Shown: positions 9,401-18,672 of the stretch, piece by piece
Layout of the letters: each line of letters opens with the position of its first letter
Numbering within the stretch: the stretch's first letter is position 1
Assembly: GCA_021399435.1 (NCBI GenBank)
Contig: JAJTUP010000032.1
Coordinates: 620,001-684,000, forward strand
Direction: 5' to 3'
From: Diaporthe sp. PMI_573
Taxonomy: Eukaryota; Ascomycota; Sordariomycetes; Diaporthales; Diaporthaceae
Length of the DNA stretch: 64,000 nt
Made by a program: the position numbers and the translations under genes
Notes under the pieces: model-generated
Databases searched by the model: none
What the model was told of the DNA's origin: nothing
The model's input: only the letters and a program-made list of their open reading frames with translations

Positions 9401-10193
9401 CATCGCCGAGTTGGGAGCTATAGAGATGGTATTGAGATGTATGCCGTCTGGACTCTGCTGGCGGGATGTGACTGTCATGACGAGCAGCCGCTCCGCACTA
9501 GAAGCCATACGGCGGCCACGACAACAATCCGGCCAACAGATCATACGGCAAATATACGACCATATGAAGCGTCTCGAAGACGAGGGCCACTCTCTCCGGA
9601 TGTTGTGGGTTCCAGCAGGAGAAGAGGATTTTGCGCTGGGACCAAAAGCCAAAGCAGCAGCGCGGAAGGCCACAGAAGGAGAATGCAGACCAGATGTGCC
9701 ACCACATCTAGCAAGATCCACAAGGATAAGACTAGCGATAACCAAGCAGCGGCAAACAAGAACACTACCAGAAAGAGTCGGGAAATACTCGAAGCAGATA
9801 GATACGGCACTGCCAGGCAAGCATACCCGTACTCTATATGACCCGCTGAAGAGGAAGGAAGCAGACGTACTATCACAGCTCCGCACCGGAATGGTGAGAC
9901 TTAACAGCTTTCTATGCAAGATAGGAACGATGGAATCGGACACTTGCGAATGCGGGCTAGCATCAGAGACAGTGGAACACTTCCTATTCCGCTGTGCAAA
10001 ATGGACCGCGCAACGGGAAGGCATGTTGCGATGCTCACAGGCAAAGATGGGAAACCTATCATACTTCCTGGGGGGAAAGGCGGCGTCTGACGGTGACAAA
10101 TGGACACCAGACATGCGGGCAGTACGGGCGACGATCAAATTTGCCATTGCAACGGGGAGGCTTGACATGGACCAGAAGCCTCAGGCACACTAA
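6414..10193 (+). CDS. LINE ORF2, endonuclease-reverse transcriptase-RNase H
   Basis: A 1259-residue polyprotein. An APE-type endonuclease comes first (VIQLNVRKQ, VAVQEPQAW, GDFNQHDRLWGGDD, GSDHRAI). The reverse transcriptase follows, with SFDVKGAYN, GLPQGSPLSP and the catalytic AFVDDYS. Next is an RNase H-like region with an AELGAIEMVL segment but no obvious leading catalytic aspartate. The C-terminus has a CCHC-type zinc motif (CECG...HFLFRC). The frame is open upstream to 6102, but ATG 6414 is chosen because the endonuclease begins there and it overlaps the ORF1 stop. It nicks target DNA and primes reverse transcription there. Nearly identical to the ORF2 at 35273-39052. Confidence 0.92.
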   Translation: MSRIFQVIQLNVRKQDTVHESLMNDTRLQDFAVVAVQEPQAWKGDGKLLTVPMGHPRWIKMVPTIWRDGRWPIRSMLWVNRDLGADQVPIQSSDLTAAAIRLPDRIMLVVSVYVPGRKPQALRNTCHTLHQVILDLRSRSGMAVDVILAGDFNQHDRLWGGDDVALARQGEAEPIIDVMNEHGLCSLLPRGTKTWQGPDKESTIDLMLATAKLADEMVTCSIHPTEHGSDHRAIQTTFDLAMPDRIVTERLSFKNAPWTTIRTRVKKNLRELPWTVGVQEQTDQLMRVVLEAIHDLTPRAQPVPYAKRWWTKDLTGLRRVYTFWRNQARAQRRAGQVRPDLERRAKEASKEYHDAIRKQKKLHWDDFLAEDVNIWKAAKYLKPETGVMDDRVPPLKREDGSTTEDTVEQAEELLSTFFPPLPAKIDDEGERPQRTEVHMPDLTMEEVEEKVLAAKPWKAPGEDGLPAMVWKQLWPVVRYRVLHLFDTSLRDGVVPHQWRSAKIIPLKKADKGDYTVARAWRPISLLSTLGKILEAAVAERVSYVVESYGLLPANHFGARKRRSAEQALILLQEQIYKAWRAGRVLSLISFDVKGAYNGVFKERLLERLKARGIPGGLVRWIDAFCSGRMATVVVNGYKSQLRELPQAGLPQGSPLSPVLFLFFNADLVQRRINARGGSMAFVDDYSAWVVGPTAEENRAGIQSIIDEALGWERRSGATFNGDKTTIVHFTRNAARTSDKAFMIKGKVVKPKASAKILGVVMDAKLRYKEHIARAAAKGLSAAMCLRRLKMLSPRTARQLFVATVAPTMDYASSVWAHSCGIREAAWLDKAQMVGAQAITGAFRTVATAVAEAEASIQPVQERHAQAATRFWINLRTLPRTHPLATLKVKVCRRFVSPMQRIAQVQGETATERMEIIREYALPPWRNRIPVSCDPDRERAVEEAKRVNGIVIATCSSQRRGMVGMGGVVRDTAINKDDEVVASYSITLGLTEELNLYIAELGAIEMVLRCMPSGLCWRDVTVMTSSRSALEAIRRPRQQSGQQIIRQIYDHMKRLEDEGHSLRMLWVPAGEEDFALGPKAKAAARKATEGECRPDVPPHLARSTRIRLAITKQRQTRTLPERVGKYSKQIDTALPGKHTRTLYDPLKRKEADVLSQLRTGMVRLNSFLCKIGTMESDTCECGLASETVEHFLFRCAKWTAQREGMLRCSQAKMGNLSYFLGGKAASDGDKWTPDMRAVRATIKFAIATGRLDMDQKPQAH

Positions 10194-10456
10194 CTATTCA
10201 GATTGAATCCTACTAACATCATACAGTCTCATTTTGGCAGACCGTGCTTCAGCTGCTGAGGATAGGATGCTGAACACTTGGAGAAATTGGCCTTCAAGCA
10301 GGCCTGTCACTGCATATACATCAGATTGGACCAGTCAGTAGAGTGAAACTGTGGGGCTTCGGGTGATTATGGAAGAACCGTACGAAACGAAAATAGCTTA
10401 GCGCAAAGGCCCTCTGGGGTGTGTCCCCCCGGGCGAAATAAAATCCATCCATCCAA

Positions 10457-11418
10457 CTAGTAGGGTCTCCACCAGCAAGTCTAGCAAGGCCTTGGGAGAG
10501 GTCCCCCTACTGCATGCATAAGTTAAGATCCTTACCTAGTCACATAATAAGAACAGAAATATTATAAATCCATAGAGTGTATTGTAATAGAAGAAAATAT
10601 AGCTAGTTTCCGAGCCATGAAAGTATAAGCTTAGGCCGCTTCTGTTATTATGTCCCCGGGAGATAGGGGGCATGACAAGAAGAGGCGGAAAAGTACTAGC
10701 AGGCACGAAAAGAGCTCCGATTTACCAAGGTCAATTACTGTTATATACCTAGGTGGGTATAGAAAATGATAAAGCATGATCGGGCTACATATACTACATC
10801 CTAGGAAGCTGTGGCGGTTGTCACCACTAGACGGGCTGACACCACCACAAGGTGCTGGCAGGGGGGCTGGCCCCTGCGACAGGCACGGACCACGGTTATT
10901 AAACTTCTCCAACGCGTCGCACATCGCGAGGCAGACAGGTGGCTCGGCTCAAGTCGGTGTTTCAACCCCGCAAGCCACCGTTTCCAAAGCATATATACGG
11001 TGCGGTACCCAGGCCGACAGCCACGCCGGAGCTTTGTGTCCTCCTTGCCGTTCCTGCTCCTGCACCTTGATGGATCCATGTGACCCATCTATTTTCCGTG
11101 GAATCTGGGTGTCCCGGGAATCTCGGCCGGTTGAGGAATGGACACAAAAGACTGACTGCCTGGGCGGGACGGGCTTCTTGGCGGCTGTGGACGATGAGAC
11201 CCTCCCTCGCTCTGTTTCTCATCCCGTAACCCCGTCTGCCTGCAGATCTGTGGGTATGGTAACCCGTATTGCTCGGATAGATACAGTTAACCGAGTCCCC
11301 GAGCATTCTTTTCTACAGCCTAAGGCCTACTTAATGTTAACGTCAATCGTCTTCAAGCTTGGCATCTACCGAAACGGTGCTGTCATCACCTTCTAATTCT
11401 AAGCACGTCAGGAGAACC
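10457..11418. other. intergenic region between LINE and P450
   Basis: The first 160 bp are AT-rich. Open frames on both strands around 10.8-11.3 kb overlap each other and show no recognisable motif, so none is called. The P450 promoter should lie in the last few hundred bases; no convincing TATA box was seen. Confidence 0.5.
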
Positions 11419-13248
11419 ATGGCAGAATTTGTGAACACTGGCCCTCATTCTTCCGACGCCTTCTGGCAGCTGATGAAGTTGCCTAGACAGCACGACGATG
11501 GCGTCATTCAAGTCACTAGCAAGACACTTTTGACCGTTGCATGCTTGGTTGTCTCTTATTACACCTTCAGCGCCATCCACAGTCTGTTGTTCTCGCCTCT
11601 GAAAAATGTCCCTGGTCCATTTCTGGCGCGGATAACCCACTGGTTCGAATACTTCATGGTGCAGAGGGGGGACTCAAATCTTGAATATGTTCGCCTGCAT
11701 AAGAAATATGGTATCTACTATCCTATTCTTACCACTGCACACAATTGGCTGACGACAGGCAAAACCCTTTATTCCAGGCCCGGTCGTGCGAGTAGGACCC
11801 AACCGCTACAGCATAAGCCTCCCGAGCGGAGTCAAGACCATCTACGAGCTCGGAGGAAAGTATTCCAAGAGCGACTTCTACAAACCTGCGCAGCTTCGCG
11901 AACCGGATCGGCAAAATATCTTCGCCATACAGGACAATGACCTACACAAAGATAGACGGAGAAAGATCTCGTCTCTCTACACTATGTCGTCAATGGTTTC
12001 TTATGAGAAGGCCGTCGACGAGATGACCCGCCTCTGCATACGAAAGATGCACCAATATGCGGAGCAAGGACGTCTGATCAATATTCCTCAGTGGATGCAG
12101 TACTATGCTTTCGATGTGATTGGCGAGATCACTGTACGTTGCACATATTCCGCATGGCTCCCTTTGAATCTGCGGTGACTGAAGACAATCCAGTTCAACA
12201 AAAGCTTCGGCATGATGGAGAACGAGCGCGACGTGCCTGGCATGATCCCGGGAATACATTCAGCCAACGATTCCCTGGGGTATTTTGGCGTCATTCCCAG
12301 CCTCGTTCCGTGGGTGATCGATCTACCTGCCGCGCTCGGTCGACTGCCGGGTGCTGTGGTTGTGGGAAAATACGCCATTGACACAATAACCGCGAGCCGT
12401 GAATCAAACGCGGAGGTAACAAAGAAAGGCGATGCTGTGTACCAGACATTCCTGAAAAAGGTGTTGGACATGGAAGCCCAAGGGCGTCTGAAAATGCCTA
12501 ACATCATGGATGCTTGCGGCGGCAACATTGCAGCCGGATCTGATACCACAGGCGTCACGTTGAGTGCAGCTTTATACTACCTGTACACTAATCGCGACAC
12601 GCTACAGAGACTAAGGAAAGAGATAGACACGCAAGCCGCAGCGGGTCACGTCTCTGATCCGGTTACATTCCAGGAAGCACAAGCCTTGCCTTATCTTCAA
12701 GCTGTCATCAAGGAAGTATTACGGCTTCACCCGGCGGTAGGAACCATACTACCCCGTTTCGTCCCCAAGGGGGGCTTGGAGTTGTCCGGTTACTATTTCC
12801 CTCCCGGGGTATGTCAATGCCGTCTTGTCTTTGTGGTCGAAGCAGCTAACTAAGACTCAAAAGACTGAGATCGGCGTGAACGCCTGGGTCTTGCATCAGA
12901 ATAAGGACGTCTACGGTCCTGATCCAGAGACCTTCAGGCCCGAACGCTGGATTGGTGAAGAAAAGACCAGCCTGATGGAATCAATGATGTTCGCGGTAAG
13001 GCAACACTCTCGACGCAATTATGTCACAGGTATATAAGCTAACAGGGCTTCTCACAAAGTTTGGGGGTGGGTCTCGAACCTGCATCGGTAGGAATATTAG
13101 CCTACTTGAGATCACGAAGGTGGTGCCGCAGATTGTCCGCAATTTCGACGTTCAATTCGAGCACCCGGGCAAGCCAATGGAAACCCGATGTGCATGGTTT
13201 GTATACCCCAAGTACAACGGATTCTTTAAAGTACGAGCCTCCGAATAA
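11419..13248 (+). CDS. cytochrome P450 monooxygenase (five exons)
   Basis: Proposed exons are 11419-11710, 11778-12133, 12194-12808, 12864-12995 and 13060-13248, giving 527 residues. All four introns (55-67 bp) start GT and end AG and restore the frame. A hydrophobic N-terminal anchor (TLLTVACLVVSYYTF) is followed by the NVPGPFLARI hinge. P450 landmarks are all present: I-helix AAGSDTT (about 329-335), ExxR as EVLR (390-393), ETFRPERW, and the haem loop FGGGSRTCIG with Cys473 as the axial ligand. It should be an ER-anchored haem monooxygenase. The layout resembles pisatin-demethylase-like fungal P450s, but the substrate cannot be read from sequence. It looks intact. Confidence 0.88.
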
Positions 13249-13985
13249 CACCGCTCGAGGTGTCTGATCTGGAAGTTGTCGTGTTTGCCTGGATGATCAG
13301 TGAAGTCGTACGACACGTCCTTGTGCCAATGGCTACTGTCATTAGCTTGATTCTGTATACCGGAATAAAGATATTATTTAACGTATCCCTACTTCTATTA
13401 CTGCTGTTCGTTGACATCTGTCCACTAAAGTCATTTTGAAGTGATCAGCGCGCCCAGTATTCCGAAAAGAAAACGAGGACAGAAAAGAATAGTGAATATA
13501 AGTGAAGACTATTCCAAGCGTCCGAGAATACGACAGCCTCATTTTCCCAGTTGTGGACGATCACGACAGCATGATGAATGCCAAGTGCCCGGGACCAGAG
13601 ACTGGTCCGACGTCATTGGCATCCATTGCGCAAACCACAATTTCTTCCAGCACTGACATCTCGCGAACGTGGAATTTCTAGCCGCATTCTGTAGGCCAAG
13701 CGTTTTGCTGCATCAAGCCTCGTATTGAAATACTGTCTCGGCTCAATTATCACCGGCATGCGAAAAGCAAGCCCCGGCAATCCCCTCACGCAGCACGCGA
13801 GCAATTATGTGGAGTGTGGTACTCGACATTTACCCGGAATTCCATGAGGTTCATGGATGCGGGGAACGACGATCGATGGGACAGATGCAAGGAAAAGGTT
13901 CTGGATAAATGGACACTATAAAGCATTGATAGTAAATGAGTACTCTGCCTCAGTTCAGTCCAGTAATTGACCACGGCCAGTGAAA
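13249..13985. promoter_or_regulatory. P450-GH43 intergenic region with a TATA-like box
   Basis: No gene supported. A CTATAAAG box lies near 13917, about 70 bp before the GH43 start codon, and is a plausible core promoter. Confidence 0.4.
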
Positions 13986-14950
13986 ATGCCTCGATTCGCG
14001 AAGAGTCTGTGCTACCTTTTGGTGGCGTCCCTGTCAAGCCTGGCAGAGGCTGAAAATTCCACCTTCAACAATCCAATCCTACCCGGGTTTCACCCTGATC
14101 CTAGTTGCATATTTGTGCCTGAGTGGGACGACACAGTTTTCTGTGCCTCATCTAGCTTCAATGCTTTCCCAGGAATTCCAATACACGCGAGCAAAGACCT
14201 CCAGAACTGGAAATTGATAGGTAAGCCGGGGGCCCTACTGGAGCCTCTCCGGTTCGATCGACGAGAGCACAGCTGACTCTCATAGCGCATGTTCTCAATA
14301 GGGAGGAACAGCTCCCAGAGCTTGCTTACACCAATAGGTCTACGGCGTATGTAAATTAACAGTCCCTCACTTTGTAACCCAGTGATACTAAATTCAAGCT
14401 CAGCGGGATTTGGGCGCCAACCCTCAGATACCACGATGACACCTTCTGGCTCGTGACGACGCTTGTGGAAGATGACCGTCTCGCAGATGATCCTACTCGA
14501 TGGGACAATGTGGGTCCACGTGAAGGCCTCACCGGATTATGACCTGTCTACTAATTCACTGCCCCGCAGATCATCTTCAAGTCAAATGATATATACGAGC
14601 CCTCATCGTGGACCAACGCAGTCCACTTCAAGTTCGAGGGCTACGACACCGAGCCATTCTGGGACGACGACGGCAAGACCTACATCGTCGGCTCCCACGC
14701 GTTCAAGGTGTATCCCGCGCTCGAGATCGCAGAGGCGGACCTCGAGACGGGCGAGGTCGGCGAGTGGCACAACCTGTGGAACGGCACCGGAGGCAATGCG
14801 CCAGAGGGCCCGCACCTCTATCGCAAGGATGGGTGGTACTACCTGCTCATCGCGGAAGGGGGCACGGGGATGAAACACATGGTGACCATGGCGCGGTCGA
14901 AGAATATCCTCGGGCCGTACGAGTCGGATCCTGCTAACCCCGAGTCAGAG
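13986..14950 (+). pseudogene. secreted GH43 glycosidase, 3'-truncated
   Basis: A glycoside hydrolase family 43 gene (beta-xylosidase/arabinofuranosidase type) that loses its second half. Proposed exons are 13986-14220, 14286-14346, 14404-14509 and 14570 onward. A signal peptide covers about residues 1-22. The family's three acidic residues are visible: the base Asp38 in GFHPDPSC, the Asp of FWDDDGKTY, and the Glu of APEGPHLY. Other blocks are AGIWAPTLRYHDD and GYDTEPFWDD. Homology ends after SDPANPE near 14945, where sequence rich in CAGTTGGATT repeats belonging to the neighbouring hAT remnant begins. The C-terminal beta-sandwich is absent from the window. Once a secreted cell-wall-degrading enzyme, now presumably non-functional. 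Confidence 0.8.
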
Positions 14951-15905
14951 TGCGTAATCAAACCAATTCAACTCAACTGGTACCTCCTCGCAGTTGGATT
15001 GACATCCGGGCAAGTATGTTTCAGTTGGATTGGAGTTGGATGAGGCTGCTCTCAGTTGGATTGCAGTTGGTTGTTTCGGACCAACGGATATCTCCGATCT
15101 TCACGTCCTAACGTCGATCCCACTTATCACTACCACGAGGGTAGCACAATACCCTCCCTACTCCATGACCGCATACTCTGCGCCATCCCAATTGTGTGTT
15201 GATCAAGACGAGTTCGTAAAGGTGAAACCATCTTTCCCGCGCTACTGAACGACCTTTCAGTTTCTGCTGACATTGTAGGGATAGACAGCAAGTCAGAGGC
15301 CATTCCAGTGAGGTTCGGATACTCCATTTCGTGCTCCTGCCACCAAGAAAGAGGGCTGAATTGGTATTTGTCGTCGGCGGGGGTAAAAGTGTGGATATAA
15401 CGTTCGTACTCATCAAGCGCTGGGCGCCGTTGCGAAGGATATTTCGCTCTGCCATCTGGATGCGCCCTTTTGCGTTTGCCGAGCGACTGTGCCAGGAACG
15501 CGTCATATCCAGAGAGCCCCGTTCGACTGCCCGCTGTCGGCAGCATCGCTAAGCCAGGAACCTCGCGATTAGCGTACTCCTCCTTCCACATCTTCTGGAG
15601 TCTCGTCGAGTAATCTTCTTCCCACTGCGTCGCATCCGCATGTCCTTCCCAGTGGTATTGAAGCGCCGGCCACCCAAAGCAAGGGTGAAGGACTACAGCA
15701 CCGATATATGCAACAGGCCAGAGCTTATCGTAATACTCGTTCAGCTTCATCCACGCAAGGTTGATGTGGGTAGCAACCATATCAGCGCTGTCCTCTCCCA
15801 AGCCATCAAGGAGGTCATGATTCTGCTTGAGCTCCTCTAAATGCGTCAAGAGATACTCAAAGGAGGGAAAATATTCCCAAAAGGAGCCGGTGTTAACATG
15901 ATCAT
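14950..15905 (-). mobile_element. hAT transposon fragment (hAT-1)
   Basis: The minus strand encodes the C-terminal third of a hAT transposase. The downstream flank (14950-15110) holds many copies of ATCCAACTG, probably subterminal transposase-binding repeats. The N-terminal half of the transposase is missing: the frame runs into the truncated methyltransferase near 15905. It therefore separates two truncated host genes. Confidence 0.75.
15130..15905 (-). pseudogene. hAT transposase C-terminal fragment (hAT-1)
   Basis: The minus-strand frame contains the conserved late hAT segments: a helical region with NLAWMKLNEYYDKL, AYIGAVVLHPCFGW, then the dimerisation domain FSPLSWWQEHEMEYPN, LLSIPTMSAETERSFSSAG and TRLDQHTIGMAQSMRSW. 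The upstream catalytic half is absent. The frame is open beyond 15905 only because it crosses antisense to the methyltransferase remnant. Confidence 0.8.
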
Positions 15906-15916
15906 CCTCGCTAGTC

Positions 15917-16507
15917 ATGGGCGTTATAGACATTCCAGCAGAGCATCCGGATGCGGGGAACTTCCTTCCACGACAAATTGAAGAGACACGGCTCTTCGAT
16001 TTAGTTATCTGTGATGGCCATGTTCTCCGAACACACGCCCCAACCCGAGCCTCATACCGAGAAACACGCGAGGGAGATAGGCTGAAAACCACTCAACTGG
16101 CTCTGGGCCTCGAACACCTTACACCGGGCGGAACGATGATCATTCTCCTCCACAAACTCGAAGCTTGGGACACGGTGTGTTATTTTCAAAGGTTTAAAAA
16201 GTTCTCTTCCACCTATCTTTACAAGCCGACATCAGGACACGCCACTCGCTCTTCGTTTTACATGGTCGCCAGATACGTGAGGCGAAATGACCCCGAGGCT
16301 ATCCTTGCAATTGAAAAGTGGAAGGCAGTGTGGCGGGCGGCGACGTTCGGCACTGACGAAGAGTACGAACAGGCCATTCGCAAAGGGGAGCAGAGCGCAG
16401 AGGAGCTGTTGGAGGAGTTCGGCTCGGTGCTTGCGGAGGGTGGCAGGGTGGTTTGGGAGACCCAGGCTAAGGCGCTTGCGAAGGCACCTTTCATCAAAAT
16501 GCAATAA
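15917..16507 (+). pseudogene. FtsJ/RrmJ-like methyltransferase, N-terminally truncated
   Basis: A 196-residue frame with the second half of a Rossmann-fold RNA methyltransferase: LFDLVICDGH (SAM-side acidic motif), LALGLEHLTPGGTMIILLHK with the catalytic-type lysine, and a C-terminal helical tail AILAIEKWKAVWRAATFGTDEEY. It lacks the N-terminal SAM-binding glycine loop, which should precede it. The homology starts right at the hAT-1 border, so the apparent ATG at 15917 is internal to the ancestral gene. Fungi carry families of such FtsJ-like proteins with unassigned substrates. Confidence 0.65.
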
Positions 16508-17667
16508 GGGATGTTAGGTGCTCTCGCTACTCTTGCAAGCATGTAATTCACCATTTAGCTTCAGTAAGATACCTTATTGTCCTCCTCTTCGTCGTTCTCT
16601 TCACTTTCCTCATTCCCTATTCCCGCCTCTTCCAGTCCAGTCTTGTTCTACGTGCTCCAGGTCCCCCATAGCCCCCGCTTACGACGTTTAAGCGGCGATG
16701 CAATTCTAGTTCGTCAGGATGTACAGTCTCCCAGAGGTTCGGAGTTGATATAATGTAGATCTTCAGCTTTTCTAGATGCGGAGGGAGTACGAACCGCTGT
16801 ATATCTGCAGCATTATCTTCGCGGAGTTTATACTGCATTTCACAGATTGTCAGAAGACCACGCCATCAGCGCAATGACCGCACCAGCCACAATCTTTATC
16901 GCAGAGACTCCAGTCTTCGTCCCCCAGACCCGACACGTACAGCTTCCCGTACTCGGTAACTCTCAACTGTGGCATTTCCGAACCGGTTCCGCTGCCCGTC
17001 TTCTTCGTCCGGATTCGCCCTTTTTGCTTCCTCCCATTATCTCCGATCGACTCTCCGGCTCTCACGAATTGGATGGGTGGATAACGAGAAGAAAACGGCA
17101 CAGGGCCGGAAATTGACGGCTGCTCAAGTATGATGATGGTTAGCAACGATGAATCGTGCTTGTAGCGGAATGGTTCTGTCTGCTACATGACTAACTAGGC
17201 CTCTGGCTACGGTAGGATCGTTCAAATAGGTGCAGCGTACCTGAAGAGGGTTCGGCCCCGGACTCTCTGAGTACAGTATGGGCAAAAGTTGGGCTCGGTT
17301 GGGGCAGCATCGAGAGATCGAGCGGGGCTTTCACATGTCGAAGATGCCTAGCGCCTATCCGTCAAGGCTTTGATATACCAGCGCACTCTGAAAGAGCCCT
17401 GCCGGCGCCACCCGCAGCTTCGCCAATCGAGCGCATGACTCTTTGCGTCGCCAGTTCCAGAGGATTGGACCTCTTATAATCGAGCCGCTCGCCACTGCTC
17501 CTCCTAGCCAGCTGCGGCCTGCCCGCAAGACATTGCCCTTTGTCCCGTTTGCAGACTGGGTTCCAGGCTCGCAGTGCGCCAAGAAGTCACGACAGGTCCT
17601 AGCTCAAAAGAATCAGGCTTCAAGTCACCCCGCTCCTGTCTGTACAACCACAGCCTCGAACTGAATC
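16508..17667. other. intergenic region, possible decayed small gene
   Basis: Two minus-strand frames, 16617-16838 and 16850-17146, have protein-like composition; the second ends with a clustered CDKDCGWCGHC segment. They could be pieces of one decayed gene, but no splice connection that restores a frame was found, so nothing is called. Confidence 0.3.
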
Positions 17668-18672
17668 ATGGCTAAAGTAGTTTGCGAGTGTGGGAAGACC
17701 GTCAAAGGCGAGAGCGCCCTGGCCCAGCACAAGCGGGACTCGCCGAGACATCGACAAAGCGTTGAGCCTGCTGGATCAAACTCTACGACGATGGATCTCT
17801 TCGCCTTCCCGGTCGAGGTCAGGCTCAAAATCTATTCACAGCTCCTCGTTCACTCTAAACTCATCCACCTCAAGAAGCGGGAATACCCCTTGCCAGCACG
17901 GCTGTGGCTAGGAGAAAGAATCGACCTATGTCCTGCCCTTCTTCGCACTAGCAAGCAAGTTTATGACGAAGCCGTCTCCCTTCTTTACTCCGACAATTGT
18001 TTTCACTTTCCGGAGGAAGACAAAGCGACGACAGGATATGCCACAGGCACCACCCTCGCCTTCTTCCTTGGGCAGATCGGGCTCCTAGCAAGACTCCTTC
18101 GCCACGTCTGTGTTACACTTCCAAACCGATCTACTTTGTTGGGTACTCAGCTTCATGAAGACCATGTTAAGGACCTGGACCTCATAAGAGATGCCTGTGT
18201 CGGCATAACCACGCTGGAGTTATCCCTTCCATTCACCAGTGGCTTTCCCGTCTCCATGGCCTCGTTGGATTTGATCGACACGCGGCTTAAGGCTCTTCGG
18301 CCGCTGCAAAACGTCATAGTCAATGTGAGATGGTACGGCGGAGAATCGGTGGAGGCGAGTGACGACGAGGCGGGGGATCTCAGCGGTGACGACGAGGCGG
18401 GGGATCTCAGCGGTGTCGACGACTGGAATCATCCAGAGGGTTATCTTATCCTTGCACAACAGGCTGCCATTCACCGATCACAGTTCAGTAGACCCACAAA
18501 TCCTGCCGGTAGTGCGGCAGACTTGATTTTCTATTGGCTTCAATACCGAAAGGAAGGTCCACGCTCTCCGGCAGTTCGAGAAAGCAACAAGGCGATGTTT
18601 GCATCCAAACCCGATCGACATCAGCACCACGGGCTGCCCGGTCGCGCGCCATGCGTCGCGCGTCGCAGCTAG
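17668..18672 (+). CDS. F-box/2EXR-like fungal protein with CxC-HxxxxxxH start, 3' end uncertain
   Basis: The first 30 residues resemble a short zinc finger (CECGKTVKGESALAQHKRDSPRH). From about residue 43 the segment FAFPVEVRLKIYSQLLVHS, then LCPALLRTSKQVYDEAVSLLYSDN, is the typical start of fungal F-box-like/2EXR proteins. An acidic DEAGDLSGD repeat comes from a perfect 27-bp tandem duplication at 18361-18414. The last roughly 50 residues lose family character and overlap the start of hAT-2, so the native C-terminus is probably gone. If functional it would be a cytoplasmic or nuclear adaptor; no substrate can be inferred. Confidence 0.6.
   Translation: MAKVVCECGKTVKGESALAQHKRDSPRHRQSVEPAGSNSTTMDLFAFPVEVRLKIYSQLLVHSKLIHLKKREYPLPARLWLGERIDLCPALLRTSKQVYDEAVSLLYSDNCFHFPEEDKATTGYATGTTLAFFLGQIGLLARLLRHVCVTLPNRSTLLGTQLHEDHVKDLDLIRDACVGITTLELSLPFTSGFPVSMASLDLIDTRLKALRPLQNVIVNVRWYGGESVEASDDEAGDLSGDDEAGDLSGVDDWNHPEGYLILAQQAAIHRSQFSRPTNPAGSAADLIFYWLQYRKEGPRSPAVRESNKAMFASKPDRHQHHGLPGRAPCVARRS
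18361..18414 (+). repeat. 27-bp perfect tandem duplication in coding sequence
   Basis: Unit GACGACGAGGCGGGGGATCT plus CAGCGGT occurs twice in a row with no mismatch and keeps frame, adding nine residues (DDEAGDLSG). Recent slippage is the simplest explanation. Confidence 0.9.

Larger units (their letters stand above)
5004..10456 (+). mobile_element. Tad1/I-type non-LTR retrotransposon (LINE copy 1)
   Basis: A LINE with ORF1, ORF2 and a 3' tail of short CCATCC repeats rather than poly(A). The 3' end is fixed by comparison with LINE copy 2: both share sequence up to CCATCCATCCAAC and then diverge. The 5' border is set where the copia-B LTR homology stops, so it is less certain. No clear target-site duplication was found. 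Both ORFs are open, making this a candidate autonomous copy. Confidence 0.85.

Noticed and set aside
10776..11396. A 206-residue plus-strand frame before the P450
   Set aside because: No motif, overlapped by other frames on both strands, and its composition is not protein-like.
16617..17146. A two-exon minus-strand gene with a CGHC-type cysteine cluster
   Set aside because: No splice pair of acceptable length joins the two frames.
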